A stretch of 10,436 nucleotides of DNA from an uncultured beta proteobacterium (GCA_903868285.1 CAIPUP010000051.1:1-10436), one strand, 5' to 3'; counted from the first letter of the stretch, positions 1 through 7,548 are shown. Notes: generated from the letters alone by a model not told the origin. Made by a program: numbers and translations.

Positions 1-129
1 ATCGAAGTCTGCTCCGCCTGCCATCCGTTCTACACCGGCAAGCAGAAGATTCTCGACACCGCCGGCCGGGTGGAAAAGTTCCGCCAGAAGTACGCCTCCA
101 AAACCGCAGCGCCCAAGGCGGCCGCCTAA
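1..129 (+). CDS. rpmE: 50S ribosomal protein L31, C-terminal part (5' end outside the window)
   Basis: L31 is a small protein of the large ribosomal subunit that helps bridge the subunits. Only the last 42 residues are visible, reading in frame from base 1 to the TAA at 127-129. The segment contains CSACHPFYTGKQK followed by AGRVEKFRQKY, which is the conserved C-terminal half of bacterial L31. The visible CxxC pair belongs to the zinc-binding (Cys-containing, RpmE) type rather than the cysteine-free paralogue made under zinc starvation; the other cysteines would lie upstream of the window. The tail is Ala/Lys-rich, as is common in proteobacterial L31. A strong terminator 79 bases downstream ends the transcription unit. 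Identification is firm; only the N-terminus is unseen. Confidence 0.95.
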   Translation: MEVCSACHPFYTGKQKILDTAGRVEKFRQKYASKTAAPKAAA

Positions 130-207
130 GCCGGCGCAGCCGAACAGGCGCAGACCGGGGCGGAACGACACGACAGCACGTTGAACGCGTTTCCATCCCG
201 ACAGAAC

Positions 208-231
208 AAGGCAGCTACGGCTGCCTTTTTT
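208..231 (+). terminator. Rho-independent terminator after rpmE
   Basis: A perfect 8-bp stem, AAGGCAGC (208-215) with GCTGCCTT (220-227), closes a TACG tetraloop (216-219) and runs into an unbroken T-tract at 226-231. This is a canonical intrinsic terminator for transcription coming out of rpmE. The flanks (GAAC before, GTTC after the T-tract) extend the dyad imperfectly, so some activity on the other strand is possible. It also argues that the following glycosyltransferase has its own promoter, and that the in-frame TTG at 230 is not a translation start. Confidence 0.9.
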
Positions 232-280
232 GTTCCAGCCCGCCGCCATACCGCACTGCAACACCGTTAAAGCCCTGCCC

Positions 281-2146
281 ATGACACGGCCAGAAGGACT
301 TCCTGCCCGCTTGCTGCCACGACTCAGTCTGCCGCCGCCGATGGCGGTGCTGGTTCTGTTCGTGTTGGCCTTTGCCCTGCCGGGACTGACCGGGCATTCC
401 CCCTGGAAGACCGACGACGCCATCGGCATCGGCGTGGTGCATCAGATGCTGCAACACGGCCACTGGCTGCTGCCGCATCTGGCTGGGGAAGTGTTCCCGG
501 ATGACGGCCCGCTGTATTACTGGCTGGCCGCGGCACTGGCATCCGTTTGCACCGGGTTATTCGCGGGCTGGCTGCCACCACATGACGCAGCGCGTCTGGC
601 CAGTGGCCTGTGGATTGCCTTGACGGCCTTTGCCATTTACCGCTGCGCCTATCTCTGGACCTCGGACCCGCACAGCAACAACAGCGGCAGTGGCCTCGGC
701 ATGCGCCCCAGCAGCGACCGCCTGGCAGACTATTTCCAGGACGATTTCACGCGGCAACAACGGCAACAAGACCTTCAAGCTCTGGCCCATCGCGACGGCA
801 GCCTCGCCCTGCTACTGTGGCTGGGCAGCCTCGGTCTGCTGATACATGCGCATGAAGCCCTGCCGGAAAACGCCAGCCTGGCTGGCCTGACCTTGTGCTG
901 GTGGGGACTCTCGGCGGCAGCACTCGGGATGCGCAGCGCACCCTGGCTGCTGGGCTTCGGTCTGGCCATCAGTCTGCTGGCCAAGGGCGTGCTGGCGCTG
1001 GCCCTGCCCTTGTCGGTTGTGCTGCTGCCCCTGCTGCATCGCCGCTGGCGCTCCGCCCGGGCAGTCACCAGCCTGCTGGCGGCTGCGGCACTGGCAGCAC
1101 TGATCGGATCGCTCTGGCTGCTAGCCCTGTACAAACTCGAACCGGCCTCGTTCCAGGCCTGGTGGGCACATCAGCAACAACTGTTTGCCAGCCTGCAGTT
1201 ACCCAAGGCCGTACATGCCCGCAATCTGCTGGAGACCCTGTCCTGGTCATGCTGGCCGGCCTGGCCGGTGGCGGGCTACTGGCTCTGGCGCCGACGTCAC
1301 GCCTGGCAGCCCGATGTGGCTCTGATCTGGGTGGTGTTGCTATGCAGTTTGCTGGCGCTACTGCTTAATCCCGCAGCGCGCACGGTCGAGGCACTGATCC
1401 TGCTGCCACCGCTGGCGCTGGCGGCGGGTCGCGGCATCAGCCTGTTACGCCGTGGCGCGGCCAACGCCCTGTCCTGGTTCGGCGTGATGACCTTTGCCGG
1501 ACTGTCCGGCCTGATCTGGTTCGGCTGGTTTGCCATGATGACCGGCATGCCGCAGCGCATGGCCAAGAACTTCACCCGACTGGAGCCGGGGTTTACAGCA
1601 AGTTTCTCGCTCGGCGCCAGCCTGCTGGCACTGCTGCTGACCCTGCTTTGGGCCTGGGTGGTGCTGCGCTGTGAGCGCACACCACAGCGCAGCGCAGCGC
1701 TGTGGGCCAGTGGCGTCATTCTGTTCTGGGGCCTGGTGATGACGCTGTGGCTACCATGGATCGATTACGGCAAGTCCTACGCCAGCATGGCCACCGAATT
1801 GCGACGCGCCCTGCCCACCGATGCCGGTTGCGTGCTGGGTGAACAGGTGGGTCTGGCGCAGCGTGCCGCGATCGATTACCACAGCAACATCATGCTGCGC
1901 GATCGCAACAACCCGGCCAATGCGGATTGCCACTGGCTGGTGATGCAATTCCGGCTGGGCGCTGAACGTGATCCGGGCGCAGGCTGGACCCGCGTCTGGG
2001 AAGGCAGCCGCCCGCGCGAACGGGAACGCTATCGGCTGTATCGTAAACAGCCAGACAACGCAGTCCCCGGTTCCATCAGAATGCCCATCAGCAAGCCCAA
2101 CAGCAAGGCTGGCGCCGTCAATCGCAAGGAGCCTGTGCGCCCATGA
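281..2146 (+). CDS. Integral-membrane glycosyltransferase, ArnT/PMT-like (GT-C superfamily)
   Basis: Predicted 621-residue polytopic membrane protein. Family members transfer a sugar from a polyprenyl-phosphate donor to lipid A, protein or another envelope acceptor on the periplasmic side; donor and acceptor here cannot be deduced. The N-terminus has a hydrophobic helix (about residues 20-38), then the first-loop signature: SPWKTDDAI with adjacent acidic residues D45-D46, where GT-C enzymes carry their catalytic Asp/Glu, followed by HGHWLLPHLAGE and GPLYYWL, matching the ArnT-type pattern. About ten further hydrophobic segments follow, and the C-terminal 100 residues or so are soluble. A hydrophilic loop (about 128-173) is rich in Ser, Asn, Asp and Gln. 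The frame is open back to a TTG at 230, but that lies inside the terminator; ATG 281 is preferred and ATG 341 is possible. No strong ribosome site is seen. The stop overlaps the pgi start (ATGA), implying translational coupling. Confidence 0.8.
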   Translation: MTRPEGLPARLLPRLSLPPPMAVLVLFVLAFALPGLTGHSPWKTDDAIGIGVVHQMLQHGHWLLPHLAGEVFPDDGPLYYWLAAALASVCTGLFAGWLPPHDAARLASGLWIALTAFAIYRCAYLWTSDPHSNNSGSGLGMRPSSDRLADYFQDDFTRQQRQQDLQALAHRDGSLALLLWLGSLGLLIHAHEALPENASLAGLTLCWWGLSAAALGMRSAPWLLGFGLAISLLAKGVLALALPLSVVLLPLLHRRWRSARAVTSLLAAAALAALIGSLWLLALYKLEPASFQAWWAHQQQLFASLQLPKAVHARNLLETLSWSCWPAWPVAGYWLWRRRHAWQPDVALIWVVLLCSLLALLLNPAARTVEALILLPPLALAAGRGISLLRRGAANALSWFGVMTFAGLSGLIWFGWFAMMTGMPQRMAKNFTRLEPGFTASFSLGASLLALLLTLLWAWVVLRCERTPQRSAALWASGVILFWGLVMTLWLPWIDYGKSYASMATELRRALPTDAGCVLGEQVGLAQRAAIDYHSNIMLRDRNNPANADCHWLVMQFRLGAERDPGAGWTRVWEGSRPRERERYRLYRKQPDNAVPGSIRMPISKPNSKAGAVNRKEPVRP

Positions 2147-3729
2147 GCACGCTACGTCAATCACCGGCCTGGCAAGGCCTGCAGACGCTTGCCTCGGAAC
2201 AGGCAAGCATTGCAGATCGCGAGCAAACATCACCAGCAGCCGCAATACCCATTTGCGCTGAGGTCGGCGGACTGCATCTGGATGCCAGTGGCCAGCAGCT
2301 CAGCCAGCCGGTGTTTGATGCATTGCTGCAATTGGTGCGGGAGCGCAAGGTCGCTGACTGGACTCAACGCATGCTGCAAGGCGAGGCCATCAACCAGTCG
2401 GAACAACGACCGGTTCTGCATGCTGCGCTACGCGCGCAAACCCATGATCGGCACTGCGACAGCGGCGCGATTTCCCAGGCGCTGGCCGCGCGCCAGCGCA
2501 TGCGCCGCCTGATCGATCAAGCCTGTCGCGGTGCGCTCACCGGTACGCCGGTACGCCATGTCATCAATATCGGCATCGGAGGCTCGGACAATGGTCCGCG
2601 ACTGGCCTGTACCGCACTGCGCACCGCCCTGCTTCCCGACATGGATGTGCGCTTTGCCGCCAATCTCGACCCGGCAGATCTGCACTCTGCGCTGCAGGGC
2701 GTTGACCCGGCCGCGACGCTATTCATCGCCGTCTCGAAATCCTTTCGTACCGAGGAAACCCTGGCCAATGCCCGGCGCGCACGCGACTGGCTGCAACAGC
2801 AATTCCCCTCTGAAGACAGCGCAACGCTGGTAGCGCGTCACTTCATTGCCGTGACTGGCAATAGTGAGGTCGCCAGCAGCTTTGGCATTCCGGCCGAGCG
2901 CGTGCTGCCGCTGTGGGACTGGGTGGGCGGTCGTTTTTCACTCTGGTCGCCAGCCGGACTGGCACTGGCATTTGCCATTGGCATGGACGGCTTCGAGCAG
3001 CTGCTGGCCGGCGCTCGCGCCATGGATCAGCATTTCCAGTCGGCACCCATCGAAAAAAATCTGCCGCTACTGCTGGCCATGGTCGACATCTGGAATGTCA
3101 ACTTCCGTCACGCCGACAGCCATGCCGTCATTCCCTACTCGCATGATTTGCGCTCGCTGCCACTGTGGCTGCAGCAACTGGAAATGGAATCCAACGGCAA
3201 GTCCATGGATCGCGATGGTGCCCTGGTCGACTACGCCACCTCACCCATCGTCTGGGGCTCGGCCGGCACTGATAGCCAGCACTCCTATCACCAGCTGTTG
3301 CATCAGGGCACAGCACTGACTCCAGTGGATTTCATCCTGCCGCTGGCCGATGGCAAGGGCATGGCGGCGGATCGGGCGTTGATCGCCAACGCACTGGCCC
3401 AGGCGACGGCATTGAGCCATCCGGACAGCCCAACCCGACGCGGACGTCAGCCCTGGAGCATGTTGTTGATACAACAACTCGATGCCCACAACCTGGGCAT
3501 GTTGCTGGCACTGTACGAGCACAAGGTGTTTGCCGAAGGCGTGATCTGGAACCTCAACTCCTTCGATCAGCCCGGCGTGGAAGCCGGCAAGCGGCTGGCA
3601 CAGCAGATCGCCCGAGGTGTTCAGTCCGGCGGTGTTCAGCCCGGCGGTGTTCAGCCCGGCGCTGGAAAGAACGCCGAGGCCGCCACCGATGCGGCGCTAG
3701 CTGCCTTGGTCAAGCGTGCGCTGTCCTGA
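2143..3729 (+). CDS. pgi: Glucose-6-phosphate isomerase
   Basis: Cytoplasmic enzyme that interconverts glucose 6-phosphate and fructose 6-phosphate in glycolysis and gluconeogenesis. The 528-residue protein is slightly shorter than the roughly 549-residue E. coli enzyme. Signatures in order: NIGIGGSDNGP in the first SIS domain, the phosphate loop SKSFRTEET (198-206), DWVGGRFSLWS with R264, LQQLEMESNGKSMDRDG with the catalytic Glu at E349, GTDSQHSYHQLLHQGT with ring-opening His at H380, and NSFDQPGVEAGK ending in catalytic Lys K483. All catalytic residues are present. Oddities: the phosphate loop deviates from the usual SKTFTTQET, the glycine loop has Asn for the common Leu, and three in-frame 15-bp repeats near the C-terminus add a GVQxG x3 linker. 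ATG 2143 sits in an ATGA overlap with the glycosyltransferase stop; AAGGAG at 2126-2131, 11 bases upstream, is a plausible ribosome site. Confidence 0.96.
   Translation: MSTLRQSPAWQGLQTLASEQASIADREQTSPAAAIPICAEVGGLHLDASGQQLSQPVFDALLQLVRERKVADWTQRMLQGEAINQSEQRPVLHAALRAQTHDRHCDSGAISQALAARQRMRRLIDQACRGALTGTPVRHVINIGIGGSDNGPRLACTALRTALLPDMDVRFAANLDPADLHSALQGVDPAATLFIAVSKSFRTEETLANARRARDWLQQQFPSEDSATLVARHFIAVTGNSEVASSFGIPAERVLPLWDWVGGRFSLWSPAGLALAFAIGMDGFEQLLAGARAMDQHFQSAPIEKNLPLLLAMVDIWNVNFRHADSHAVIPYSHDLRSLPLWLQQLEMESNGKSMDRDGALVDYATSPIVWGSAGTDSQHSYHQLLHQGTALTPVDFILPLADGKGMAADRALIANALAQATALSHPDSPTRRGRQPWSMLLIQQLDAHNLGMLLALYEHKVFAEGVIWNLNSFDQPGVEAGKRLAQQIARGVQSGGVQPGGVQPGAGKNAEAATDAALAALVKRALS
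3616..3660 (+). repeat. 15-bp tandem repeat, three copies, inside pgi
   Basis: The unit GGTGTTCAGYCCGGC occurs at 3616-3630, 3631-3645 and 3646-3660. The first copy differs from the other two by one base (T for C). The length is a multiple of three, so the repeat stays in frame and encodes GVQSG-GVQPG-GVQPG, lying after the catalytic Lys region and before the last helix. The near-identity of the copies points to recent slippage expansion. Confidence 0.93.
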
Positions 3730-3747
3730 GCCCTGGGGCACGCTGCA

Positions 3748-5142
3748 ATGTCTGCCGATAACCGAACCGAAGTACTGCCCGAGACGCTGACACTCGCCCT
3801 GCAACAGCAACTGGGCGAGCGCTTCAGCACCGCCCGAGCCATACGCGAGCATCACGGCAAGGATGAGTCCAGCTACCCACATGCCCTGCCCGATGCAGTG
3901 GTGTTTCCGCATAGCACCGAGGAAGTCGTAGCCGTCGTGAATCTTTGTCGCAGTCATGGCGTGCCGATGATTGCCTATGGTGCCGGCTCCTCGCTCGAAG
4001 GGCATATCCTGGCCATTCACGGCGGCGTGTGCATCGATTTGTCGCAGATGAATCAGGTTTTGGCGATCAACGCCCAGGACATGGATGCCACGGTGCAAGC
4101 CGGGGTGACACGCAAGGCGCTGAACGAACAGCTGCGTCATGCCGGACTGATGTTTCCGGTCGACCCCGGCGCGGATGCCAGCTTGGGCGGTATGGCCTCG
4201 ACCCGCGCCTCGGGTACCAATGCCGTGCGCTACGGCACCATGCGCGAGAACGTGCTGGCGCTGACCGTGGTCACCCCGGATGCGCGAGTGATACGCACTG
4301 CCAGCCGGGCGCGCAAATCCGCTGCCGGCTATGACCTGACGCGCTTGTTTGTCGGTGCCGAAGGCACGCTGGGCATCATCACCGAGGTGACCGTCAAGCT
4401 GCATGCGGTACCCGAGGCCATGTCAGCCGCCACCTGCTCGTTTGCCAGCATGGCTGGCGCCGTTGACACCGTGATCCAGACGCTGCAGGCGGGCATTCCG
4501 ATTGCCCGCTGTGAAGCGCTGTGTGCCACCACCATGCGCGCCATCAATGCCTATTCGCACACCAGCTACCGCGAGCAGCCCACTCTGTTTCTGGAGTTTC
4601 ATGGCAGCAAGGCTTCGGTCGAAGAGCAGGCGCAACAGGTGCAGCAGATCGCACTCGAGCTGGGTGGCACCGACTTTGTCTGGGCCACCCATCAGGAAGA
4701 TCGCAACCGGCTGTGGGCGGCCAGACATCAGGCCTACTTCGCCTGCATGCAGCTACGCCCTGGCAGTCGCGCCATCTCCACCGATGTCTGCGTGCCGATC
4801 TCGCGCCTGACCGAATGCATGCTGCAAACCGCCGAAGACATCGCGCGCGCCTCGATGCCGATCCCGATGTTCGGGCATGTCGGCGATGGCAATTTTCATC
4901 TGGTGATCCCGGTGCGCCCCGACAACCGGGCCGAGGCCGAAGAAGCCAAGGCCTTCAATCAGCGTCTGGTGGATCGGGCGCTGGCGATGGAGGGCACCTG
5001 CACCGGCGAGCACGGTATCGGCATGGGCAAGATTGACTATCTGAAAAAGGAACATGGCGAAGGCCATACCCTGATGCGGGAGCTCAAGCACTGCCTGGAC
5101 CCGCTCAATCTGATGAACCCCGGAAAGCTCATCGGCGATTGA
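3748..5142 (+). CDS. FAD-linked oxidase, D-lactate dehydrogenase (cytochrome) / GlcD-like
   Basis: A 464-residue flavoprotein of the vanillyl-alcohol-oxidase fold, closest in appearance to D-lactate dehydrogenase (cytochrome type, yeast Dld1/human LDHD) and the glycolate oxidase subunit GlcD. Such enzymes oxidise a D-2-hydroxy acid to the 2-oxo acid and pass electrons to the respiratory chain. The FAD-binding domain shows YGAGSSLEGH (77-86), PGADASLGGMASTRASGTNA and VGAEGTLGIITEVT. The C-terminal domain has HVGDGNFH (377-384), whose histidines are metal or substrate ligands, then EHGIGMGK (421-428) and the end motif NLMNPGKL. There is no signal peptide or membrane helix, so it is probably cytoplasmic or peripheral. 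It starts 18 bases after pgi stops, without a clear Shine-Dalgarno, and is probably cotranscribed. No GlcE/GlcF partners are adjacent, which favours a stand-alone Dld-type enzyme; the exact substrate is uncertain. Confidence 0.9.
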   Translation: MSADNRTEVLPETLTLALQQQLGERFSTARAIREHHGKDESSYPHALPDAVVFPHSTEEVVAVVNLCRSHGVPMIAYGAGSSLEGHILAIHGGVCIDLSQMNQVLAINAQDMDATVQAGVTRKALNEQLRHAGLMFPVDPGADASLGGMASTRASGTNAVRYGTMRENVLALTVVTPDARVIRTASRARKSAAGYDLTRLFVGAEGTLGIITEVTVKLHAVPEAMSAATCSFASMAGAVDTVIQTLQAGIPIARCEALCATTMRAINAYSHTSYREQPTLFLEFHGSKASVEEQAQQVQQIALELGGTDFVWATHQEDRNRLWAARHQAYFACMQLRPGSRAISTDVCVPISRLTECMLQTAEDIARASMPIPMFGHVGDGNFHLVIPVRPDNRAEAEEAKAFNQRLVDRALAMEGTCTGEHGIGMGKIDYLKKEHGEGHTLMRELKHCLDPLNLMNPGKLIGD

Positions 5143-5186
5143 GTTACCGACTTGAAATAAAAGTCAATAAAATCAAATGCTTATAT

Positions 5187-5759
5187 TCAACCCGCCGACG
5201 CGGCAGCGGGGTCCGGCATGCGCAGGAAATGTTCGCGGTAATAGCGCAGCTCTTCAATCGACTCATGGATGTCGGCCAGCGCTTCATGCTTGCCATGCTT
5301 GACCATGCCCTTGACCAGCTCGGGACGCCAGCGCCGCGCCAGCTCCTTGAGCGTGGACACATCCAGATTGCGGTAGTGGAAATACGCCTCCAGTTGCGGC
5401 ATCCAGCGCGCCATGAAGCGGCGGTCCTGGCAGATCGAATTGCCGCACATCGGTGACACCGCCTTGGGCACATGCTGCTGCAAAAACGCCAGCATCTGCT
5501 GCTCGGCCTGCTGCTCGGTAAGTACCGAGGCACGCACCTTGTCGATCAGACCCGACTTGCCATGGGTGGACTTGTTCCAGTTGTCCATGCCGGCCAGCAT
5601 CTCGTCGGACTGATGCACCACCAGCACCGGCGCCTCGGCCACGACCTCGAGTTGGGCATTGGTGATGACAATGGCCACCTCGATGATGCGGTCGTGATCC
5701 GGCAGCAAACCGGTCATTTCCATGTCGATCCAAGCAAGATTGTTCTGATCCTGAGCCAA
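5187..5759 (-). CDS. orn: Oligoribonuclease (3'-5' exoribonuclease, DEDDh family)
   Basis: Degrades 2-5-nucleotide RNAs, the last step of mRNA decay, and in many proteobacteria also clears pGpG from cyclic-di-GMP breakdown. With a TTG start at 5757-5759 the protein has 190 residues and begins MAQDQNNLAWIDMEMTGL. The DEDDh residues then fall at D12, E14, D112, H158 and D163, the same numbers as I recall for E. coli Orn, which strongly supports this start. Other family segments are NWNKSTHGKSGL, GNSICQDRRFMARWMPQLE and HEALADIHESIEELRYYREHF. The frame is open for 26 more codons upstream (to 5837), but that part resembles no Orn sequence. No Shine-Dalgarno precedes the TTG, so translation may be weak. 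The gene converges on the FAD dehydrogenase (44-base AT-rich gap, no clear terminator) and is divergent from the M48 gene (119 bases between starts). Confidence 0.95.
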   Translation of the reverse strand: MAQDQNNLAWIDMEMTGLLPDHDRIIEVAIVITNAQLEVVAEAPVLVVHQSDEMLAGMDNWNKSTHGKSGLIDKVRASVLTEQQAEQQMLAFLQQHVPKAVSPMCGNSICQDRRFMARWMPQLEAYFHYRNLDVSTLKELARRWRPELVKGMVKHGKHEALADIHESIEELRYYREHFLRMPDPAAASAG

Positions 5760-5878
5760 GATAGGTCTGCCAAAAAAGGGGTTGTGTAGAATTGCCGACG
5801 ATTGTCTCACAGCACTTTGCAAGCACCCTGTTACCACTGCCGCAACCGCCGATCACGCAGGCATTCACACCTTCTGAC

Positions 5879-7153
5879 ATGAACACCTTCTCCTGGATTT
5901 TTCTTGCCGCCCTGCTATTGGGTACTTTGCTGCGATTGTGGCTGGCGCAGCGTCATGCCGCACATGTACTGGCGCATCGTGCCGCAGTGCCCGAGGCATT
6001 TGCATCCCGCATCAGCCTGGCCGACCATCAGCGTGCCGCCGACTACACCATCACCAAGACGCGTCTGTCCATGCTCGACACGCTGCTCGGTGCTGCGGTG
6101 CTGCTGGGCTTCACTCTGGCTGGGGGCCTGCAATGGCTGAGCGAGTTCTGGTCGCAGAATTTCCCCGAGCTCACCCCCAATGGCAGCCTGTGGCATGGGG
6201 TGGCGTTGATCCTCAGCCTTGGCTTCATCTCCAGTGCCATCGACATGCCGCTGTCGCTGTATCGCACCTTTGTCATTGAACAGCGCTTTGGCTTCAACCG
6301 TATGACCTGGCAGTTATTTGTCGCCGATCTGTGCAAGCAAACCCTGCTCGGCCTGCTGCTGGGTGTGCCGCTGATCCTGTGCGTGCTGTGGCTGATGCAG
6401 CAAAGCGGCGAGCTGTGGTGGCTGCATGCCTGGCTGGTGTGGTCGGGTTTCAATTTGCTGATGATCGCTGTCTATCCGACCCTGATCGCCCCCTGGTTCA
6501 ACCGCTTCTCGCCGCTGGACGATGAAAGCCTGCGCAGCCGGTTGCAGGCATTGCTGGACAAATGCCACTTTCGTGCACGCGGGTTGTTCGTCATGGACGG
6601 CTCGCGCCGCTCCAGCCATGGCAACGCCTATTTCACCGGCTTTGGCGCAGCCCGTCGCATCGTGCTGTTCGACACTCTGATCAGCCGCCTCACGCCAGCC
6701 GAACTGGAAGCAGTGCTGGCGCATGAACTGGGGCATTTTCATCATCGCCATATCCTCAAGCGCATGGTGGTGCTGTTTGCACTCAGTCTGGGCTTTCTGG
6801 CGCTGCTGGGCTGGACCGCACAGCAGCCCTGGTTTCATGTTGGCCTGGGCGTGAGCACCGTCTCGGATGCGATGTCGCTATTGCTGTTTTTCATGGCGGT
6901 GCCCTGCTTTACCTTTTTGCTGCAACCCCTGGCCAGCCTGTCTTCGCGCAAACATGAATATCAGGCCGACGCCTATGCCGCACAGCAAGCGCAGCGTGAC
7001 GATCTGATCAGCGCCCTGGTCAAGCTCTATCAGGACAATGCCGCCACGCTCACGCCCGACCCCTTGCATTCGACGTTTTACGACAGCCATCCACCGGCGG
7101 CCTTGCGTATCGCACATCTGCAGAATCTGCCTCAGGCAACGGTTAGCGCGTGA
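5879..7153 (+). CDS. M48-family membrane metalloprotease, Ste24/CAAX prenyl protease 1-like
   Basis: A 424-residue inner-membrane zinc protease. A first hydrophobic helix lies at about residues 4-22, followed by several more segments around 65-85, 103-125, 150-170 and 178-200 (the M48 N-terminal domain). The catalytic region then has GNAYFTGFGAARRIVLFDTL, the zinc motif HELGH at 282-286, two further hydrophobic segments, and the third ligand in HEYQAD with E360 and D364. This order is that of Ste24 (M48A). Bacteria lack the fungal prenylated substrate, so quality control of membrane or secreted proteins is a more likely role, but that is inference. The frame is open from TTG 5792; ATG 5879 is chosen because the first helix starts there. 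The Shine-Dalgarno is weak. A TAGAAT at 5787-5792 could be a -10 element, but I see no matching -35. Its stop overlaps the next start (GTGA). Confidence 0.92.
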   Translation: MNTFSWIFLAALLLGTLLRLWLAQRHAAHVLAHRAAVPEAFASRISLADHQRAADYTITKTRLSMLDTLLGAAVLLGFTLAGGLQWLSEFWSQNFPELTPNGSLWHGVALILSLGFISSAIDMPLSLYRTFVIEQRFGFNRMTWQLFVADLCKQTLLGLLLGVPLILCVLWLMQQSGELWWLHAWLVWSGFNLLMIAVYPTLIAPWFNRFSPLDDESLRSRLQALLDKCHFRARGLFVMDGSRRSSHGNAYFTGFGAARRIVLFDTLISRLTPAELEAVLAHELGHFHHRHILKRMVVLFALSLGFLALLGWTAQQPWFHVGLGVSTVSDAMSLLLFFMAVPCFTFLLQPLASLSSRKHEYQADAYAAQQAQRDDLISALVKLYQDNAATLTPDPLHSTFYDSHPPAALRIAHLQNLPQATVSA

Positions 7154-7548
7154 GTATCCTGAGCAGTAGCGCAGCCATCACGCACGAGGCACTGGCCAAT
7201 GCAGACTGCCGCGCGCTGCCGATTGCGCGGCAATGCCTGTCGACAGCCGAACTACTGGCGCTGCAGCAGGCCTTGCCAGAGTGGAAAATCCAAACCAGTG
7301 ACAACAGCAGTGGCAGCACTGCGCAGCTATCGCGTCGCTGTTCCTTTACTGACCTGGCCTCGGCCATGCGCTTTGCCAATGCGGTCGCGACTATGGCCGA
7401 TGCTCAGGACCACCATCCCGAGCTGCATCTGTCGTGGGGACTGTGCGTGGTGTCCTGGTCGACTCACTCTGCACATGGTCTGACGCAGCGCGATTTCATC
7501 TGTGCCGCCAAAGTGGATGGCTTGCTGCACGCGTCGCAGCGAACATGA
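7150..7548 (+). CDS. phhB: 4a-hydroxytetrahydrobiopterin dehydratase (pterin-4a-carbinolamine dehydratase)
   Basis: Small cytoplasmic enzyme that dehydrates 4a-hydroxy-tetrahydropterin, the product of pterin-dependent aromatic amino acid hydroxylases, so the cofactor can be recycled. The family motif is seen as DHHPEL (87-92), with histidines H88 and H89 and a third at H106 in STHSAHGLTQRD. The 18-residue spacing matches the catalytic triad of the mammalian enzyme (H61, H62, H79). At 132 residues it is longer than the typical 95-115, with an extra N-terminal stretch of about 25 residues, so an internal start is possible. The chosen GTG at 7150 overlaps the M48 stop by four bases (GTGA), and its own stop overlaps rsgA (ATGA). 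No phenylalanine hydroxylase gene is nearby, so the in vivo substrate is not indicated by context. phhB is the usual name but implies a link to phhA that is not shown here. Confidence 0.9.
   Translation: MSILSSSAAITHEALANADCRALPIARQCLSTAELLALQQALPEWKIQTSDNSSGSTAQLSRRCSFTDLASAMRFANAVATMADAQDHHPELHLSWGLCVVSWSTHSAHGLTQRDFICAAKVDGLLHASQRT

Noticed and set aside
230..280. TTG at 230 as start of the glycosyltransferase, adding 17 residues
   Set aside because: The codon lies in the T-tract of the rpmE terminator, has no ribosome site, and the added residues are not membrane-like; ATG 281 is more natural.
3697..4404. 235-codon open frame on the minus strand opposite the end of pgi and the start of the FAD dehydrogenase
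   Set aside because: It mirrors two well-supported genes in GC-rich DNA; the translation is rich in His, Gln and Arg with no recognisable domain.
5149..5165. GACTT/AAGTC hairpin as a terminator between the FAD dehydrogenase and orn
   Set aside because: Only five AT-rich base pairs with a seven-base loop and no following T-tract in the plus direction.
5764..5792. Promoter for the M48 gene with TAGAAT as -10
   Set aside because: TAGAAT fits five of six bases, but no -35 element is recognisable at 16-18 bases and the extended -10 TG is not correctly placed.
5284..5886. 200-codon minus-strand frame overlapping orn
   Set aside because: It is an out-of-frame shadow of orn, low in complexity and Gly/Ala-rich; the DEDDh motifs are in the other frame.
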